This document shows positions 45,086-54,291 of a DNA stretch of 64,000 nucleotides, piece after piece. Source of the DNA: CAVQKZ01 sp963837325 (GTDB lineage Bacteria > Actinomycetota > Actinomycetes > Mycobacteriales > Jatrophihabitantaceae); assembly GCA_963837325.1 (NCBI GenBank), contig CAWIMV010000001.1, positions 992,001 through 1,056,000 of the forward strand, read 5' to 3'. Numbering within the stretch: position 1 is the first letter of the stretch; every line of letters starts with the position of its first letter. Both the position numbers and the translations under genes were made by a program. The notes under the pieces are model-generated. The model searched no databases, had not been told where the DNA came from, and saw only the letters and a list, made by a program, of their open reading frames with translations.

Positions 45086-45421
45086 ATGAGCAAGCAGCGC
45101 GCCAGCGCCCGGGCCGAACGCGAGGCGCTCGCCGCGCGCCGGTCGGCCGAGGCCGCGGCCCGACAGGCTCGAGAAGTGGCCGAGCGGGCCCGGCGCGAAC
45201 GCCGTGATCTGATCTGGCGCCGGATCCGTCTCTGGCAGCACGGGCCGGCCTTCCGTCGCCACAAGGAGGCCTGGGCCGCACTCGCCACCACCGTCCTCGT
45301 GCTGCTCGTGATCGCCTATCTGTTCACCGGCTCGTTCGCAGCCGTCCTGCTGGTCGTGCTCGTCGTGCTCATCGCCAGCCCGGCGCTGGTCATGCTCTTT
45401 CTCGATCGGAGTCGCAAGTGA
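45086..45421 (+). CDS. Small membrane protein of unknown function
   Basis: 111 residues. The first 60 are strongly basic and Ala/Glu/Arg-rich, likely a helix, followed by two hydrophobic segments (about 64-82 and 85-105). It lies 25 nt after hisH and overlaps hisA by GTGA, so it is in the his operon. No family was recognised; its role in histidine synthesis, if any, is unclear. Confidence 0.65.
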   Translation: MSKQRASARAEREALAARRSAEAAARQAREVAERARRERRDLIWRRIRLWQHGPAFRRHKEAWAALATTVLVLLVIAYLFTGSFAAVLLVVLVVLIASPALVMLFLDRSRK

Positions 45422-46140
45422 GCCTCGTCCTGCTGCCCGCCGTCGACGTCGCCGACGGTGCCGCCGTCCGGTTGGTGCAAGGTGCGGCGGGCACGGAGAC
45501 CTCGTATGGCGATCCGCTGGACGCGGCGTTGGAATGGCAACGCGGCGGAGCCCAGTGGATCCACCTTGTCGACCTCGACGCCGCATTCGGACGCGGCGAC
45601 AACCGGGCACTGCTGGCCGACGTCGTCAAGCGTTTGGACGTTGCCGTCGAGCTCTCCGGCGGAATTCGCGACGACGCCACGCTGCAGGCCGCACTCGCCA
45701 CCGGGGCGGCGCGGGTGAACCTCGGCACGGCCGCGCTGGAATCGCCGGATTGGGTGCGCTCGGCGATCGCGGAACACGGCGAGAAGATCGCGGTCGGCTT
45801 GGACGTGCGCGGCACCACGTTGGCGGCGCGGGGTTGGACTCAGGACGGCGGCGACCTCTGGACGACACTGGCCCGGTTGGACGCCGACGGCTGCGCGCGG
45901 TACGTAGTCACCGACGTGCGTCGCGACGGCACACTGACCGGCCCGAACCTCGACCTGCTCCGCGAGGTCTGTGCCCGCACGCCCGCGCCGGTCGTGGCCA
46001 GCGGCGGGGTGGCTTCGCTGGCCGACCTGCGCGCGATCGCCGAACTTGCTGCCGAAGGTGTCGAAGGCGCGATCGTAGGCAAGGCGCTCTACGCGGGGGC
46101 GTTCACGCTGCCGGAAGCACTGGCGGCGGTGGCGGCATGA
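45418..46140 (+). CDS. priA: ProFAR isomerase HisA, probably dual-function PriA
   Basis: 240-residue beta/alpha barrel. Catalytic Asp residues lie in LLPAVDVADG and VTDVRRDGT. Actinobacteria usually lack trpF, and this protein (PriA) also isomerises phosphoribosyl anthranilate for tryptophan synthesis. The trp genes here (trpE, C, B, A) include no trpF, which agrees. The call of dual function is from family and context, not from a residue that I could prove decisive. GTG start. Confidence 0.85.
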   Translation: MSLVLLPAVDVADGAAVRLVQGAAGTETSYGDPLDAALEWQRGGAQWIHLVDLDAAFGRGDNRALLADVVKRLDVAVELSGGIRDDATLQAALATGAARVNLGTAALESPDWVRSAIAEHGEKIAVGLDVRGTTLAARGWTQDGGDLWTTLARLDADGCARYVVTDVRRDGTLTGPNLDLLREVCARTPAPVVASGGVASLADLRAIAELAAEGVEGAIVGKALYAGAFTLPEALAAVAA

Positions 46141-46523
46141 GCACGGTCGAGCGGTTCGGCTCGGGTGGGCCGTACGAGGATCTGATCGGCTACAGCCGGG
46201 TGGTGAGGGCCGGCGCCTTCTTCGTCACGGCCGGCTGCACCTCCGTCGTCGGAGGCGAACTCATGCACGAGAACGACCCGTACCGGCAGGCGATGACCGC
46301 CTTCGGCACTGGTGTCGCGGCGCTCGCGGCTGCGGGCTGTCCGCTCGAGGCGATCATCCAGACCCGCATGTACATCACCGACCAAGCACACGCGGACGAG
46401 GTCGGCCGGGCCCATCACGACACTTTCGCCGACGTGCGCCCGACGACCGCGATGATCGTCGTCGTCGGCTTCCTCGATCCGCGAATGCTGGTCGAGGTCG
46501 AACTCACCGGCTGGTCAGGTTAG
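46137..46523 (+). CDS. RidA/YjgF-family protein
   Basis: 128 residues with the YjgF/RidA core: FVTAGCTSV, DPYRQAM and IIQTRMYITD. RidA proteins hydrolyse reactive enamine/imine intermediates or related compounds. Its ATG overlaps the hisA stop, so it sits in the his operon, where mycobacteria have impA. Its TAG stop shares bases with the TAA stop of the convergent MFS gene. Confidence 0.8.
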   Translation: MSTVERFGSGGPYEDLIGYSRVVRAGAFFVTAGCTSVVGGELMHENDPYRQAMTAFGTGVAALAAAGCPLEAIIQTRMYITDQAHADEVGRAHHDTFADVRPTTAMIVVVGFLDPRMLVEVELTGWSG

Positions 46524-47803
46524 GTCGACAGCGGCGCTCTCTGCGGCGGTTCCACGCTCGACGTCGCCAGCCGCTCGCCGCGTGCTTCCTTGCCGATCGC
46601 GGCCAGTACCGCGACCGCGATGAACACGGGGATCATCGTGGCCGTGATCGCGAACGTATAACTGTGGCTCTCGGCCAGTCGCTCCTCGATCGGCAGGTTG
46701 AACGCGGCCAGGCAGTTGCCCAGTTGGTATGTGACGCCCGGGTAGAAGCCGCGGATCTCAGCGGGCGACAACTCGTTCAGGTGCGCCGGAATGACACCCC
46801 ATGCGCCCTGCACCAGGAACTGGGTCAGGAACGAGCCGAGGCAGACCAGACCGAGGGTGTGCGAGGCCGCGAACAGCGGCAGCAGCGGCAACCCGAGCAA
46901 GGCACACCCGACGACGACGGCCCGGCGGCCGACGCGTTCGGAGAAGGCACCCATCAGCGTGCCGCCGAGCAGGGCGCCGACGTTGTAGAACATCGCGATG
47001 TAGAGCGCGGTGTTCGGCGAGAAGTCCAGACCCTTCTTCAGGAACGTCGGGTAGATGTCCTGCGTGCCGTGGCTCATCCAGTTGAAGGCGGTCATCAGCA
47101 GGACGAGATAGCCGAACCGCCGCAGCACGGCCGGGGAAGACAGAATCTGGCGGACAGTCGTCTTGTTGCGCTCGACGTTGGCCTTGGTCTCGACCCAGGT
47201 CTCGGACTCGGTGACCTTCGTGCGCAGGAACAGGGACAGCAGCGCCGGCAGGATGGACAGCGCGAACAGCCCGCGCCACCCCCAGTCGGTGTAGTTGCGC
47301 ACGAGCAGATACGCGATCGCGGCGAAGAGGTAGCCAGCCGCGTAGCCCTGCTGGAGGATCCCGGATACCAGGCCCCGTTTGCGCGGCGGCACCTTTTCCA
47401 TCGCCAACGACGCGCCGAGGCCCCACTCGCCGCCCATCCCGATGCCGTACAGCAGCCGCAGCACCAACAGCACCGTGTAGTTCGGCGAGAAGGCGCAGAG
47501 GAAGCCGACGACGGAGTAGAAGCTCACATCGACGATGAGTGCGCGCTTGCGCCCGACCTTGTCGGCCCACATGCCGAAGATCGCGGCGCCGACCGGGCGC
47601 ATGATCAACGTAACCGTCGTCAGGAACGCCATGCGGGTCAGCGATACCCCGAAGTCGTCGGCGATGTCGGCGTAGACGAGCACGACGATGAAGTAGTCGA
47701 ACGCGTCCATCGTCCAACCGAGGAAGGCCGCGGCCACCGCTTTGATGTTGTCCGTGGTCAGCCGATCGGTGTTGTCTTCGGTCGCTGCGGGCGGTTCGCT
47801 CAC
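46520..47803 (-). CDS. MFS transporter, organic-acid (sialate/carboxylate) type
   Basis: 427 residues from the GTG at 47803, which has GAGGTGG upstream; an in-frame ATG at 47911 would add 36 residues of low complexity. About 12 membrane helices. Helix 1 has GWTMDAFDYF; the loop FGMWADKVGRKRAL is motif A. These are like the lactate/sialate/carboxylate (NanT/Jen1/MHS) carriers. It lies opposite in strand within the his operon, between the RidA gene and hisF. Substrate not determinable. Confidence 0.8.
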   Translation of the reverse strand: MSEPPAATEDNTDRLTTDNIKAVAAAFLGWTMDAFDYFIVVLVYADIADDFGVSLTRMAFLTTVTLIMRPVGAAIFGMWADKVGRKRALIVDVSFYSVVGFLCAFSPNYTVLLVLRLLYGIGMGGEWGLGASLAMEKVPPRKRGLVSGILQQGYAAGYLFAAIAYLLVRNYTDWGWRGLFALSILPALLSLFLRTKVTESETWVETKANVERNKTTVRQILSSPAVLRRFGYLVLLMTAFNWMSHGTQDIYPTFLKKGLDFSPNTALYIAMFYNVGALLGGTLMGAFSERVGRRAVVVGCALLGLPLLPLFAASHTLGLVCLGSFLTQFLVQGAWGVIPAHLNELSPAEIRGFYPGVTYQLGNCLAAFNLPIEERLAESHSYTFAITATMIPVFIAVAVLAAIGKEARGERLATSSVEPPQRAPLST

Positions 47804-47856
47804 CGGTGCCACCTCGGTCTCGTGTCGGACCACTCTCGAATGGGGTCGAAGGCGGC

Positions 47857-47886
47857 AGGATAATTCCCATTTGTCGGACCCGGCAA
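47857..47886 (-). promoter_or_regulatory. Promoter of the MFS carrier gene
   Basis: On the minus strand, TTGCCG (47881-47886), 18 bp, TATCCT (47857-47862). The transcript would have about 45 nt before the GTG at 47803. It lies in the 163-bp divergent gap with hisF. Confidence 0.45.
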
Positions 47887-47966
47887 ACCGAAGGAGCAGG
47901 CTGCGTAGCATGGCGCCGGCCGGTCACAGGCCTCGCACCGGCCCAGGTCGAGGAGATGCTGACGGA

Positions 47967-48740
47967 ATGGGTGTCGCGGTACGGGTGATCCCCTGTCTGG
48001 ACGTCGACGCCGGCCGGGTCGTCAAGGGCGTGAATTTCACTGGGTTGCGCGACGCCGGCGACCCGGTGGAACTCGCCCGCCGCTACGACGCACAGGGCGC
48101 GGACGAGCTGACGTTCCTCGACATCACGGCGTCGTCATCCGGCCGCGAGACCACGTACGAGGTCGTGCGCCGCACCGCCGACCAGGTCTTCATCCCGCTG
48201 ACGGTCGGTGGCGGCATACGGTCGGTAACCGACGTCGACGCCCTTCTGCGTGCCGGTGCGGACAAGGTCGGCATCAACACCGCCGCGATCGCGCGTCCTG
48301 ACCTGCTGCGGGAGATAGCGGAGCGGTTCGGTCGGCAGGTGCTGGTGCTCTCCGTCGACGCCCGGCGGGTGCGACCGGGCTCGGAACCGACGCCGAGCGG
48401 CTTCGAGGTCACCACCCACGGCGGGCGCACCGGTACCGGGATCGACGCCGTCGATTGGGCCCGGCGGGCGGCCGAGGTCGGAGCCGGCGAGATCCTCCTC
48501 AACTCGATGGATGCCGACGGCACTGAGGATGGCTACGACCTCGAACTGATCCGCCTGGTCCGGGCCGCGGTCCAGGTGCCGGTGATCGCCAGCGGGGGAG
48601 CGGGCCGGGTCGAGGACTTCGCTCCCGCCGTCGCCGCGGGGGCCAATGCCGTCCTGGCGGCGAGTGTCTTCCACTTCGGCCAGCTCACCGTCGGCGACGT
48701 GAAGGCGGCCCTGCGGGCCGGCGGCGCCGAGGTCCGCTGA
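47967..48740 (+). CDS. hisF: Imidazole glycerol phosphate synthase cyclase subunit
   Basis: 257-residue beta/alpha barrel that forms IGP and AICAR using ammonia from HisH. Signatures are IPCLDVDAGRVVKGVNF (catalytic Asp), LSVDARR (second Asp), ILLNSMDADGT and ASGGAG. The ATG at 47967 has GAGGAG about 11 nt upstream. It is separated from the hisD-A block by the inverted MFS gene, so it needs its own promoter. Confidence 0.95.
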   Translation: MGVAVRVIPCLDVDAGRVVKGVNFTGLRDAGDPVELARRYDAQGADELTFLDITASSSGRETTYEVVRRTADQVFIPLTVGGGIRSVTDVDALLRAGADKVGINTAAIARPDLLREIAERFGRQVLVLSVDARRVRPGSEPTPSGFEVTTHGGRTGTGIDAVDWARRAAEVGAGEILLNSMDADGTEDGYDLELIRLVRAAVQVPVIASGGAGRVEDFAPAVAAGANAVLAASVFHFGQLTVGDVKAALRAGGAEVR

Positions 48741-48797
48741 GTCCGGCAGGTTGGCGCGGATGGCGCGGTGAGCACGGCTGCCGGCATACCTTGGGGC

Positions 48798-49268
48798 ATG
48801 CTGGGCACCGTGGCCGACGACGACGACCTGCGCGACGCGCCACCGGTCGTGACCGCGTCGGTCGCGGCTGGGGTAGCACCGACGCCGTTCCTGGCCGTCT
48901 ATGCGGTGCTGTTCCTCGCGCACGGTTTCCTCCATCCGGTGCAACCGCCGGACATCACGAGCACCCGTGGCGGCGAGAAGGTCGCCGGCGTCATCACCGT
49001 CGTGCTGCTGGTGGCAATGGTGATCACCATCTTCTGGTTCATGAACGGCCGTCGCCGCTGGCCGTTCGTCGTCGGCCAGCTCACGACGTTGGTTGTCTGC
49101 GTGGACTTCATCTTCGACTCCACCACCGGCTCGCCCGCCGTGCCGGTCGTCCTCGCTCTGACCTCGGCCACCGCGCTGACCTTCGCGCTCCTGCCGGCGT
49201 CGGGTGATTACGTCGGGTCCCGGCTCTGGCTGCCCCGTCGCTCGGCCAAGGCCGCCGAAGACACCTGA
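48798..49268 (+). CDS. Four-helix membrane protein of unknown function
   Basis: 156 residues from the ATG at 48798. Hydrophobic segments lie at about 24-43, 60-80, 90-108 and 118-137. A TACCTT box 5 nt before the start suggests a leaderless promoter. It lies between hisF and a two-component system. No family recognised. Confidence 0.65.
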   Translation: MLGTVADDDDLRDAPPVVTASVAAGVAPTPFLAVYAVLFLAHGFLHPVQPPDITSTRGGEKVAGVITVVLLVAMVITIFWFMNGRRRWPFVVGQLTTLVVCVDFIFDSTTGSPAVPVVLALTSATALTFALLPASGDYVGSRLWLPRRSAKAAEDT

Positions 49269-49309
49269 GCGACGGACACATGCATTCCACAGCAACTTCC
49301 CATAGCTCC

Positions 49310-49328
49310 CTCAGGCCCAACGCTCAGG
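49310..49328 (+). promoter_or_regulatory. CTCAGG direct repeat ahead of the two-component genes
   Basis: CTCAGG at 49310-49315 and again at 49323-49328 (13-bp period), about 50 bp before the response regulator start. OmpR-type regulators bind tandem direct repeats and often control their own genes, so this is a candidate autoregulatory site. The spacing is a little wider than one helical turn. Confidence 0.4.
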
Positions 49329-49374
49329 ATGGACACAGCGTGGACCGAGACCGCCCCCGAGGGAGAACCGAGAG

Positions 49375-50091
49375 ATGAGCGCAGCGATGTCGTCGTCACC
49401 AGCAACGAAGCGCCGGGTGCTCGTGGTCGACGACGAGGACAACGTCACCCACCTGGTGTCCTCGGCATTGCGCTTCGACGGCTTCGAGACCGTCACGGCC
49501 GACAGCGGTCCGGCAGCACTCGCGGCGGTTGCCGCCAACGACCCCGACCTGATCGTCCTGGACGTCATGATGCCCGGGATGGACGGGCTCGGCGTGCTGC
49601 AGAGCCTGCGCTCGGCCGGCTCGCAAGTGCCGGTGATCTTCCTGACCGCGCGCGACGCCGCCAACGACCGGATCGGCGGCCTGCGTGCGGGCGCCGACGA
49701 CTACGTCGTCAAACCGTTCAGCATCGAGGAACTGCTCGCCCGCGTGCACGCGGTGCTGCGGCGCTCCTCGCCGGACGAGACCCGCGAGGGCGTGCTGCAC
49801 ATCGCCGATCTGGAGCTGGACGAGAACAGCCACGAAGTGACTCGGGCCGGCGTCGAGGTCCACCTGACCGCGACCGAGTTCGAGCTACTGCGCTACCTCA
49901 TGCGCAATGAGCGCGTCGTGCTGTCGAAGTCCCAGATCCTTGACCGGGTGTGGAAGTACGACTTCCAGGGTCAGTCCAACATCGTGGAGCTCTACATCGG
50001 CTATCTGCGCAAGAAGGTCGATTCGGTCGAACCCAAGCTCATCCACACCGTGCGGGGTGCCGGCTACGTCATCAAGGCACCGCGCGCTTAA
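49375..50091 (+). CDS. OmpR-family response regulator
   Basis: 238 residues. The receiver domain has the acidic pair DDED near residue 20, phospho-acceptor D63 in VLDVMMPG, T/S in FLTARD, and K in YVVKPF. The C-terminal winged helix (about 140-235) ends with LIHTVRGAGYVIK. GAGAG lies just before the ATG. Most similar in style to MprA/TrcR-type actinobacterial regulators. It pairs with the histidine kinase downstream. Confidence 0.92.
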   Translation: MSAAMSSSPATKRRVLVVDDEDNVTHLVSSALRFDGFETVTADSGPAALAAVAANDPDLIVLDVMMPGMDGLGVLQSLRSAGSQVPVIFLTARDAANDRIGGLRAGADDYVVKPFSIEELLARVHAVLRRSSPDETREGVLHIADLELDENSHEVTRAGVEVHLTATEFELLRYLMRNERVVLSKSQILDRVWKYDFQGQSNIVELYIGYLRKKVDSVEPKLIHTVRGAGYVIKAPRA

Positions 50092-50127
50092 CCCAGCCAT
50101 GCCCTGGCGTGTCACGCTTGAGCGAGC

Positions 50128-51681
50128 ATGAGTAGTGACCCGTCCGTCGATGCCATCGGCGTCGCCCCGCCCACGCAAACCTGGGCGGGCGACGTCGAGC
50201 CCGTCGACCCCAACGACGCCGCGCCGGCCGCATGGGACGAGCAGCTGCCGTATCCGGCCGAACGGCCGCCCCGCCGCTGGCGGCTGGCGCCCCGCAGCCT
50301 CACCGGCCGGCTCGTCACCGGCGTGGTCAGCTTGGTGGTCGTCCTGGTCCTGGCCACCGGCATCGGCACCTACTTCGCGTTGCGCTCGTTCCTGCTGAAC
50401 CGCCTCGACCAGCAGCTGCAGACGACTGCTGGTCAACCCGTGCAGAAGCTGATCCAGGAAGGCGCGATCAGCCCCAGCCCGCAGGTTGTGTGGATCAGCC
50501 AGCTGAGCACGACCGGCGACGTTTTGGACCACGTGCCGACCCTCGGGCCGGTGCGGCACATGAACCTGTCGAGCGGCGACCGCGCGCGGCTGGCTGATGG
50601 CGATGCGCGACCTTCCAGCATCACGACTACCGACGGTCATCAGTTGCGGGTGATCGCCGACAGCCAACCCGGCCTCACTGGTGTCGTTGTGATCGGACTG
50701 GGCACCGACGACGTGCACAACACGCTGCATCGCTTGCTGGTGCTGGAGATCACGATCGGTGCCAGCGCGGTGGCGCTGGCGTTCCTGCTGACGGCCTACG
50801 GCGTGTCTTTCGGTCTGCGGCCCTTGCGCCGCGTCACGAGTACGGCGCGGGAGGTGACCGCCGAGCTGTCGCCGGACGGCGCCGGGCTGGACCGCCGCGT
50901 GCCCGTGGTCGAGTCCGGCACCGAAGTCGGCCAGTTGGCCGAGTCGATGAACACGCTGCTCGCCGCGGTCGAGACCCAGTTCGCGGCTCGCCTGGCCAAC
51001 GAGCAGCGGATGCGGCAGTTCCTGGCCGATGCCTCACATGAGTTGCGCACGCCGTTGACCTCGATCCGCGGCTACGCCGAGCTGGCCCGTATGCAGCGCG
51101 CACACGGGGCGGTCGAACCGGCTGACAACTTGGAGCGGATCGAGTCCGAGGGCACCCGGATGTCGCGGCTGGTCGACGATCTGCTGACCCTGGCTCGCAG
51201 CGATCAGGACGGCCAGCCGCAGCAGCGCGAACCGGTCGACGTCGCCGACGTGCTGGACGAGGCCGTCAGCGGAGTGCGCGCCGCCTTTCCCGACCGCCGC
51301 ATCGACGTCGCCGCTGCGCCTGGCCTCACCGTGCTCGGCGATCGCGACCAATTGCTGCGCGTGATCCGCAACCTCGTCACCAATGCGGCCGTGCACACCC
51401 GTCCGGACGGCCCGATCTCCGTTGACGCCCGCAGCGAGGGTGCCGACGTCGTGGTCCGGATCGTCGATGCCGGCCCGGGCCTGCCGCCTGACGAGGCGGC
51501 GCACGTGTTCGAGCGGTTCTGGCGAGCCGACAAGGCCCGCAGCCGCGCGCGCGGCGGCAGCGGGTTAGGGCTGGCGATCGTGGCCTCCGTAGTGGCGGCC
51601 CACGGCGGCACCGTCTCGTTCGAGAGCACGGTCGACGCCGGCAGCACGGTCACCGTCCGGTTGCCGGTGGGAAGCGACTAG
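50128..51681 (+). CDS. Sensor histidine kinase
   Basis: 517 residues. Pro-rich N-terminus, membrane helix 1 (about 58-80), an extracytoplasmic domain of about 110 residues, membrane helix 2 (about 200-225), a HAMP region, a HisKA domain with phospho-acceptor H304 in ASHELRTPLT, and a HATPase domain with N box NLVTNA and G boxes DAGPGL and GGSGLGLAI. It begins 36 nt after the response regulator. The signal is unknown. Confidence 0.92.
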   Translation: MSSDPSVDAIGVAPPTQTWAGDVEPVDPNDAAPAAWDEQLPYPAERPPRRWRLAPRSLTGRLVTGVVSLVVVLVLATGIGTYFALRSFLLNRLDQQLQTTAGQPVQKLIQEGAISPSPQVVWISQLSTTGDVLDHVPTLGPVRHMNLSSGDRARLADGDARPSSITTTDGHQLRVIADSQPGLTGVVVIGLGTDDVHNTLHRLLVLEITIGASAVALAFLLTAYGVSFGLRPLRRVTSTAREVTAELSPDGAGLDRRVPVVESGTEVGQLAESMNTLLAAVETQFAARLANEQRMRQFLADASHELRTPLTSIRGYAELARMQRAHGAVEPADNLERIESEGTRMSRLVDDLLTLARSDQDGQPQQREPVDVADVLDEAVSGVRAAFPDRRIDVAAAPGLTVLGDRDQLLRVIRNLVTNAAVHTRPDGPISVDARSEGADVVVRIVDAGPGLPPDEAAHVFERFWRADKARSRARGGSGLGLAIVASVVAAHGGTVSFESTVDAGSTVTVRLPVGSD

Positions 51682-51704
51682 CGCGGTTAGGGACAATCGA
51701 CGGC

Positions 51705-52082
51705 ATGCCCGCCAGCGCTCTCGATCCTGCCGTCGCCAATCGCCTGAAGCGCGACGGCGCCGGCTTGGTCGTCGCCGTCGTCCAGCAACACGACACCGGT
51801 GAGGTGCTGATGGTCGGCTGGATGGACGATGAGGCCCTGCACCGCACGCTCACGACCGGTCGGGCGACCTACTGGTCGCGTTCGCGCCAGCAGTACTGGG
51901 TCAAGGGCGAAACGTCCGGACACCTGCAGCACGTCAAGTCGGTGTCGCTGGACTGCGACGGTGACTCGCTGCTCGTCCGGGTCGACCAGGTCGGCGCCGC
52001 GTGTCACACCGGTGACCGCAGTTGCTTCGACGCAGGCGCGCTGCCCGTCAACGCCCCGGCCGACACCGGCGGCGCGCCGTGA
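51705..52082 (+). CDS. hisI: Phosphoribosyl-AMP cyclohydrolase
   Basis: 125-residue zinc/magnesium hydrolase opening the purine ring of PR-AMP. Motifs are MVGWMDDEAL, YWSRSRQ, VKGETSG and SLDCDGDS, with CHTGDRSCF for metal binding. There is no HisE fusion and no hisE in the window. The end overlaps trpE (GTGA), coupling histidine and tryptophan genes. Confidence 0.94.
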   Translation: MPASALDPAVANRLKRDGAGLVVAVVQQHDTGEVLMVGWMDDEALHRTLTTGRATYWSRSRQQYWVKGETSGHLQHVKSVSLDCDGDSLLVRVDQVGAACHTGDRSCFDAGALPVNAPADTGGAP

Positions 52083-53575
52083 TCAGCCGCTCGGATCTTG
52101 ACGACCTGGCCCGCACCCACCGGCTGGTGCCGATCACTCGCACGCTGTTCGCCGACGGTGAGACTCCGGTCGGTGTGTACCGGAAGCTGGCGGCCGGACG
52201 CCCTGGAACCTTCCTGCTCGAATCGGCCGAGCCCGGAGCTTCGTTCTCGCGGTGGTCCTTCGTCGGGGTCGACGCCATCGCCGCGCTGTCGGTCGCTCAC
52301 GGCGAGGCGGTCTGGACCGGGTCGGTACCGGCCGGCCTGCCCACCGGCGGTGATCCTCTGGCCGTGCTCGGCCAGGCCTGGCGCGCGGTGTCGGCGCCGC
52401 GACTGCCCGGCCTGCCCCCGCTCACCGGCGGCTTCGTCGGTTACCTCGGATACGACGTGGTGCGCTACATCGAGCGCCTGCCCGAGAAGGCCGTCGACGA
52501 ACTCGGCCTGCCCGACCTCACGATGCTGCTCGTCACCGACCTGGCAGCCGTCGACCACCACGAGTGCACGGTGGTGCTGATCGCGAACGCGCTGGTGCAC
52601 GCCGGGATGTCGGCCGCGGAGCTCGACGATGCGTACGACGACGCGACCCGCAGGCTGGACTCGATGCAGGCAGGACTGGCGACCCCGGCGCCGCCGACCG
52701 TCGCCACCGTGTCCCGCGCGCCGGCGAAGGAGGCGGTCTCGCGCACGCCGGCGGGGGAGTACCAACCGGCGGTAGAGCTGGCGCTCGAGGCCGTGCGGGC
52801 GGGCGAGGTCTTCCAGGTCCAGATCGGGCAGCGGTTCTCCGTCGCGACGACGGCCGACCCGCTCGACGTCTACCGGGTGCTGCGCACCCTCAACCCGTCG
52901 CCGTACATGTACTTCCTGCGCACCGCCGACGTCGACATCGTCGGTTGCAGCCCCGAGGCTCTCGTCACCGTCAGTGACGGTCGCGCGGTGCTGCACCCGA
53001 TCGCCGGCACCCGCCGCCGGGGCGAGACAGCCGAGCGCGACGCGGCGCTGGCGGCGGAATTGATCGGCGATCCGAAAGAGCAGGCCGAGCACGTCATGCT
53101 CGTCGACCTCGCCCGCAACGATCTGGGGCGGGTGTCGGCGCCCGGCACTGTCCAGGTGGTCGAGTTCGGAGCGGTCGAGCGATACAGCCACGTGTGGCAC
53201 ATCGTGTCCACGGTCGAGTCCCAGGTCGCCGAAGGCAAGGACGCCTTCGATGTGCTCACTGCGACGTTCCCGGCCGGCACACTGACCGGCGCGCCCAAGG
53301 TGCGGGCGATGGAGTTGATCGACGAGCTCGAACCGGTGCGCCGCAACATCTACGGCGGGGCGGTCGGCTATCTCGACGCGGCCGGCGACCTGGACATGGC
53401 AATCGCGATCCGGACCGCGGTGATGCGCGACGGAATCGCACACGTGCAAGCGGCGGCCGGGATCGTCGCGGACAGCGTTCCGGAGCTCGAGGAGCAGGAG
53501 ACGCAGAACAAGGCGCGCGCCGTCCTGCAGGCGATCGCGACGGCCGAGACGTTGCGACCGATTGCCGATGAATAA
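52079..53575 (+). CDS. trpE: Anthranilate synthase component I
   Basis: 498 residues from the GTG at 52079 overlapping the hisI stop. The N-terminal LLES and the following Ser region form the tryptophan feedback site. The chorismate-binding domain has PSPYMYFLR, PIAGTRRRGET, DLARNDLGR and TFPAGTLTGAPK. Component II (trpG) is not in this window. The end overlaps the next gene by 8 nt. Confidence 0.95.
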   Translation: MISRSDLDDLARTHRLVPITRTLFADGETPVGVYRKLAAGRPGTFLLESAEPGASFSRWSFVGVDAIAALSVAHGEAVWTGSVPAGLPTGGDPLAVLGQAWRAVSAPRLPGLPPLTGGFVGYLGYDVVRYIERLPEKAVDELGLPDLTMLLVTDLAAVDHHECTVVLIANALVHAGMSAAELDDAYDDATRRLDSMQAGLATPAPPTVATVSRAPAKEAVSRTPAGEYQPAVELALEAVRAGEVFQVQIGQRFSVATTADPLDVYRVLRTLNPSPYMYFLRTADVDIVGCSPEALVTVSDGRAVLHPIAGTRRRGETAERDAALAAELIGDPKEQAEHVMLVDLARNDLGRVSAPGTVQVVEFGAVERYSHVWHIVSTVESQVAEGKDAFDVLTATFPAGTLTGAPKVRAMELIDELEPVRRNIYGGAVGYLDAAGDLDMAIAIRTAVMRDGIAHVQAAAGIVADSVPELEEQETQNKARAVLQAIATAETLRPIADE

Positions 53576-54191
53576 GCGCGTCGAGTTCGCACTCGCGCTG
53601 CTGCTCGACCTGCTCGGCGCCGGTGCCGGGCTGCTCATCGCCCGGCGCACCTGGCAAACGGTGTGCACTCCGCGGGCCCGTCCGCTGGCTGACGATTTCC
53701 TCGGCGTGAGCGGGCATCTGCTGGACGCTGCGACGACCGCGCTCGGACTGGTCGCGCTGGCCGGCGTCGTGGCCGTGCTCGCGACGCGCGGCGCCGTGCG
53801 GCGGAGCGTCGGCGCGGTGCTCGCTGTCGCGGGCGCGTTGCTCGTGTGGCGCTCGGTGATGGGTCTGGACGCGGTGAGTGCCGCGCGAGCCCGGGCCTTC
53901 GTCCGCGCCCGCCATGCTGCCGTCGGTTCGGACCCGAGCGTCGTGCCACACGTGACCGTGCACGCTCAATGGCCGGCGCTGTCGGCGGCGTGCGGGCTGC
54001 TCATCGTCGCGGCTGGATTGCTCGTCGTTGTGCGAGGTGGCGGCTGGGCCGCCATGTCCGCGCGGTACGACGCGCCGGCGGCGAGCCGACCCGCGATCGA
54101 GGACGCCGAGACTGAGCGGGCCCGTGCGGATGCCTCGATGTGGACCGCTCTCGACCGCGGCGACGATCCGACGTCTGAGCCACGGCGCTGA
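53568..54191 (+). CDS. Trp-operon-associated membrane protein (TIGR02234 type)
   Basis: 207 residues from the ATG at 53568, inside the end of trpE. Four hydrophobic segments (about 5-25, 50-72, 80-100 and 135-160) and a charged C-terminus. Position between trpE and trpC and the pattern match the actinobacterial Trp biosynthesis-associated membrane protein family. It may help with tryptophan synthesis or transport; function unknown. Confidence 0.8.
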   Translation: MNKRVEFALALLLDLLGAGAGLLIARRTWQTVCTPRARPLADDFLGVSGHLLDAATTALGLVALAGVVAVLATRGAVRRSVGAVLAVAGALLVWRSVMGLDAVSAARARAFVRARHAAVGSDPSVVPHVTVHAQWPALSAACGLLIVAAGLLVVVRGGGWAAMSARYDAPAASRPAIEDAETERARADASMWTALDRGDDPTSEPRR

Positions 54192-54291
54192 CCGCTTGAC
54201 GGTGCGTGTTCCGGACCCGCGCGCCGGTCGCGCGTGCGCGCTGGCTAGTCTCGGTGAAAGTAGTCGTACCCGGACTCGGGAGGCGTCAGCA

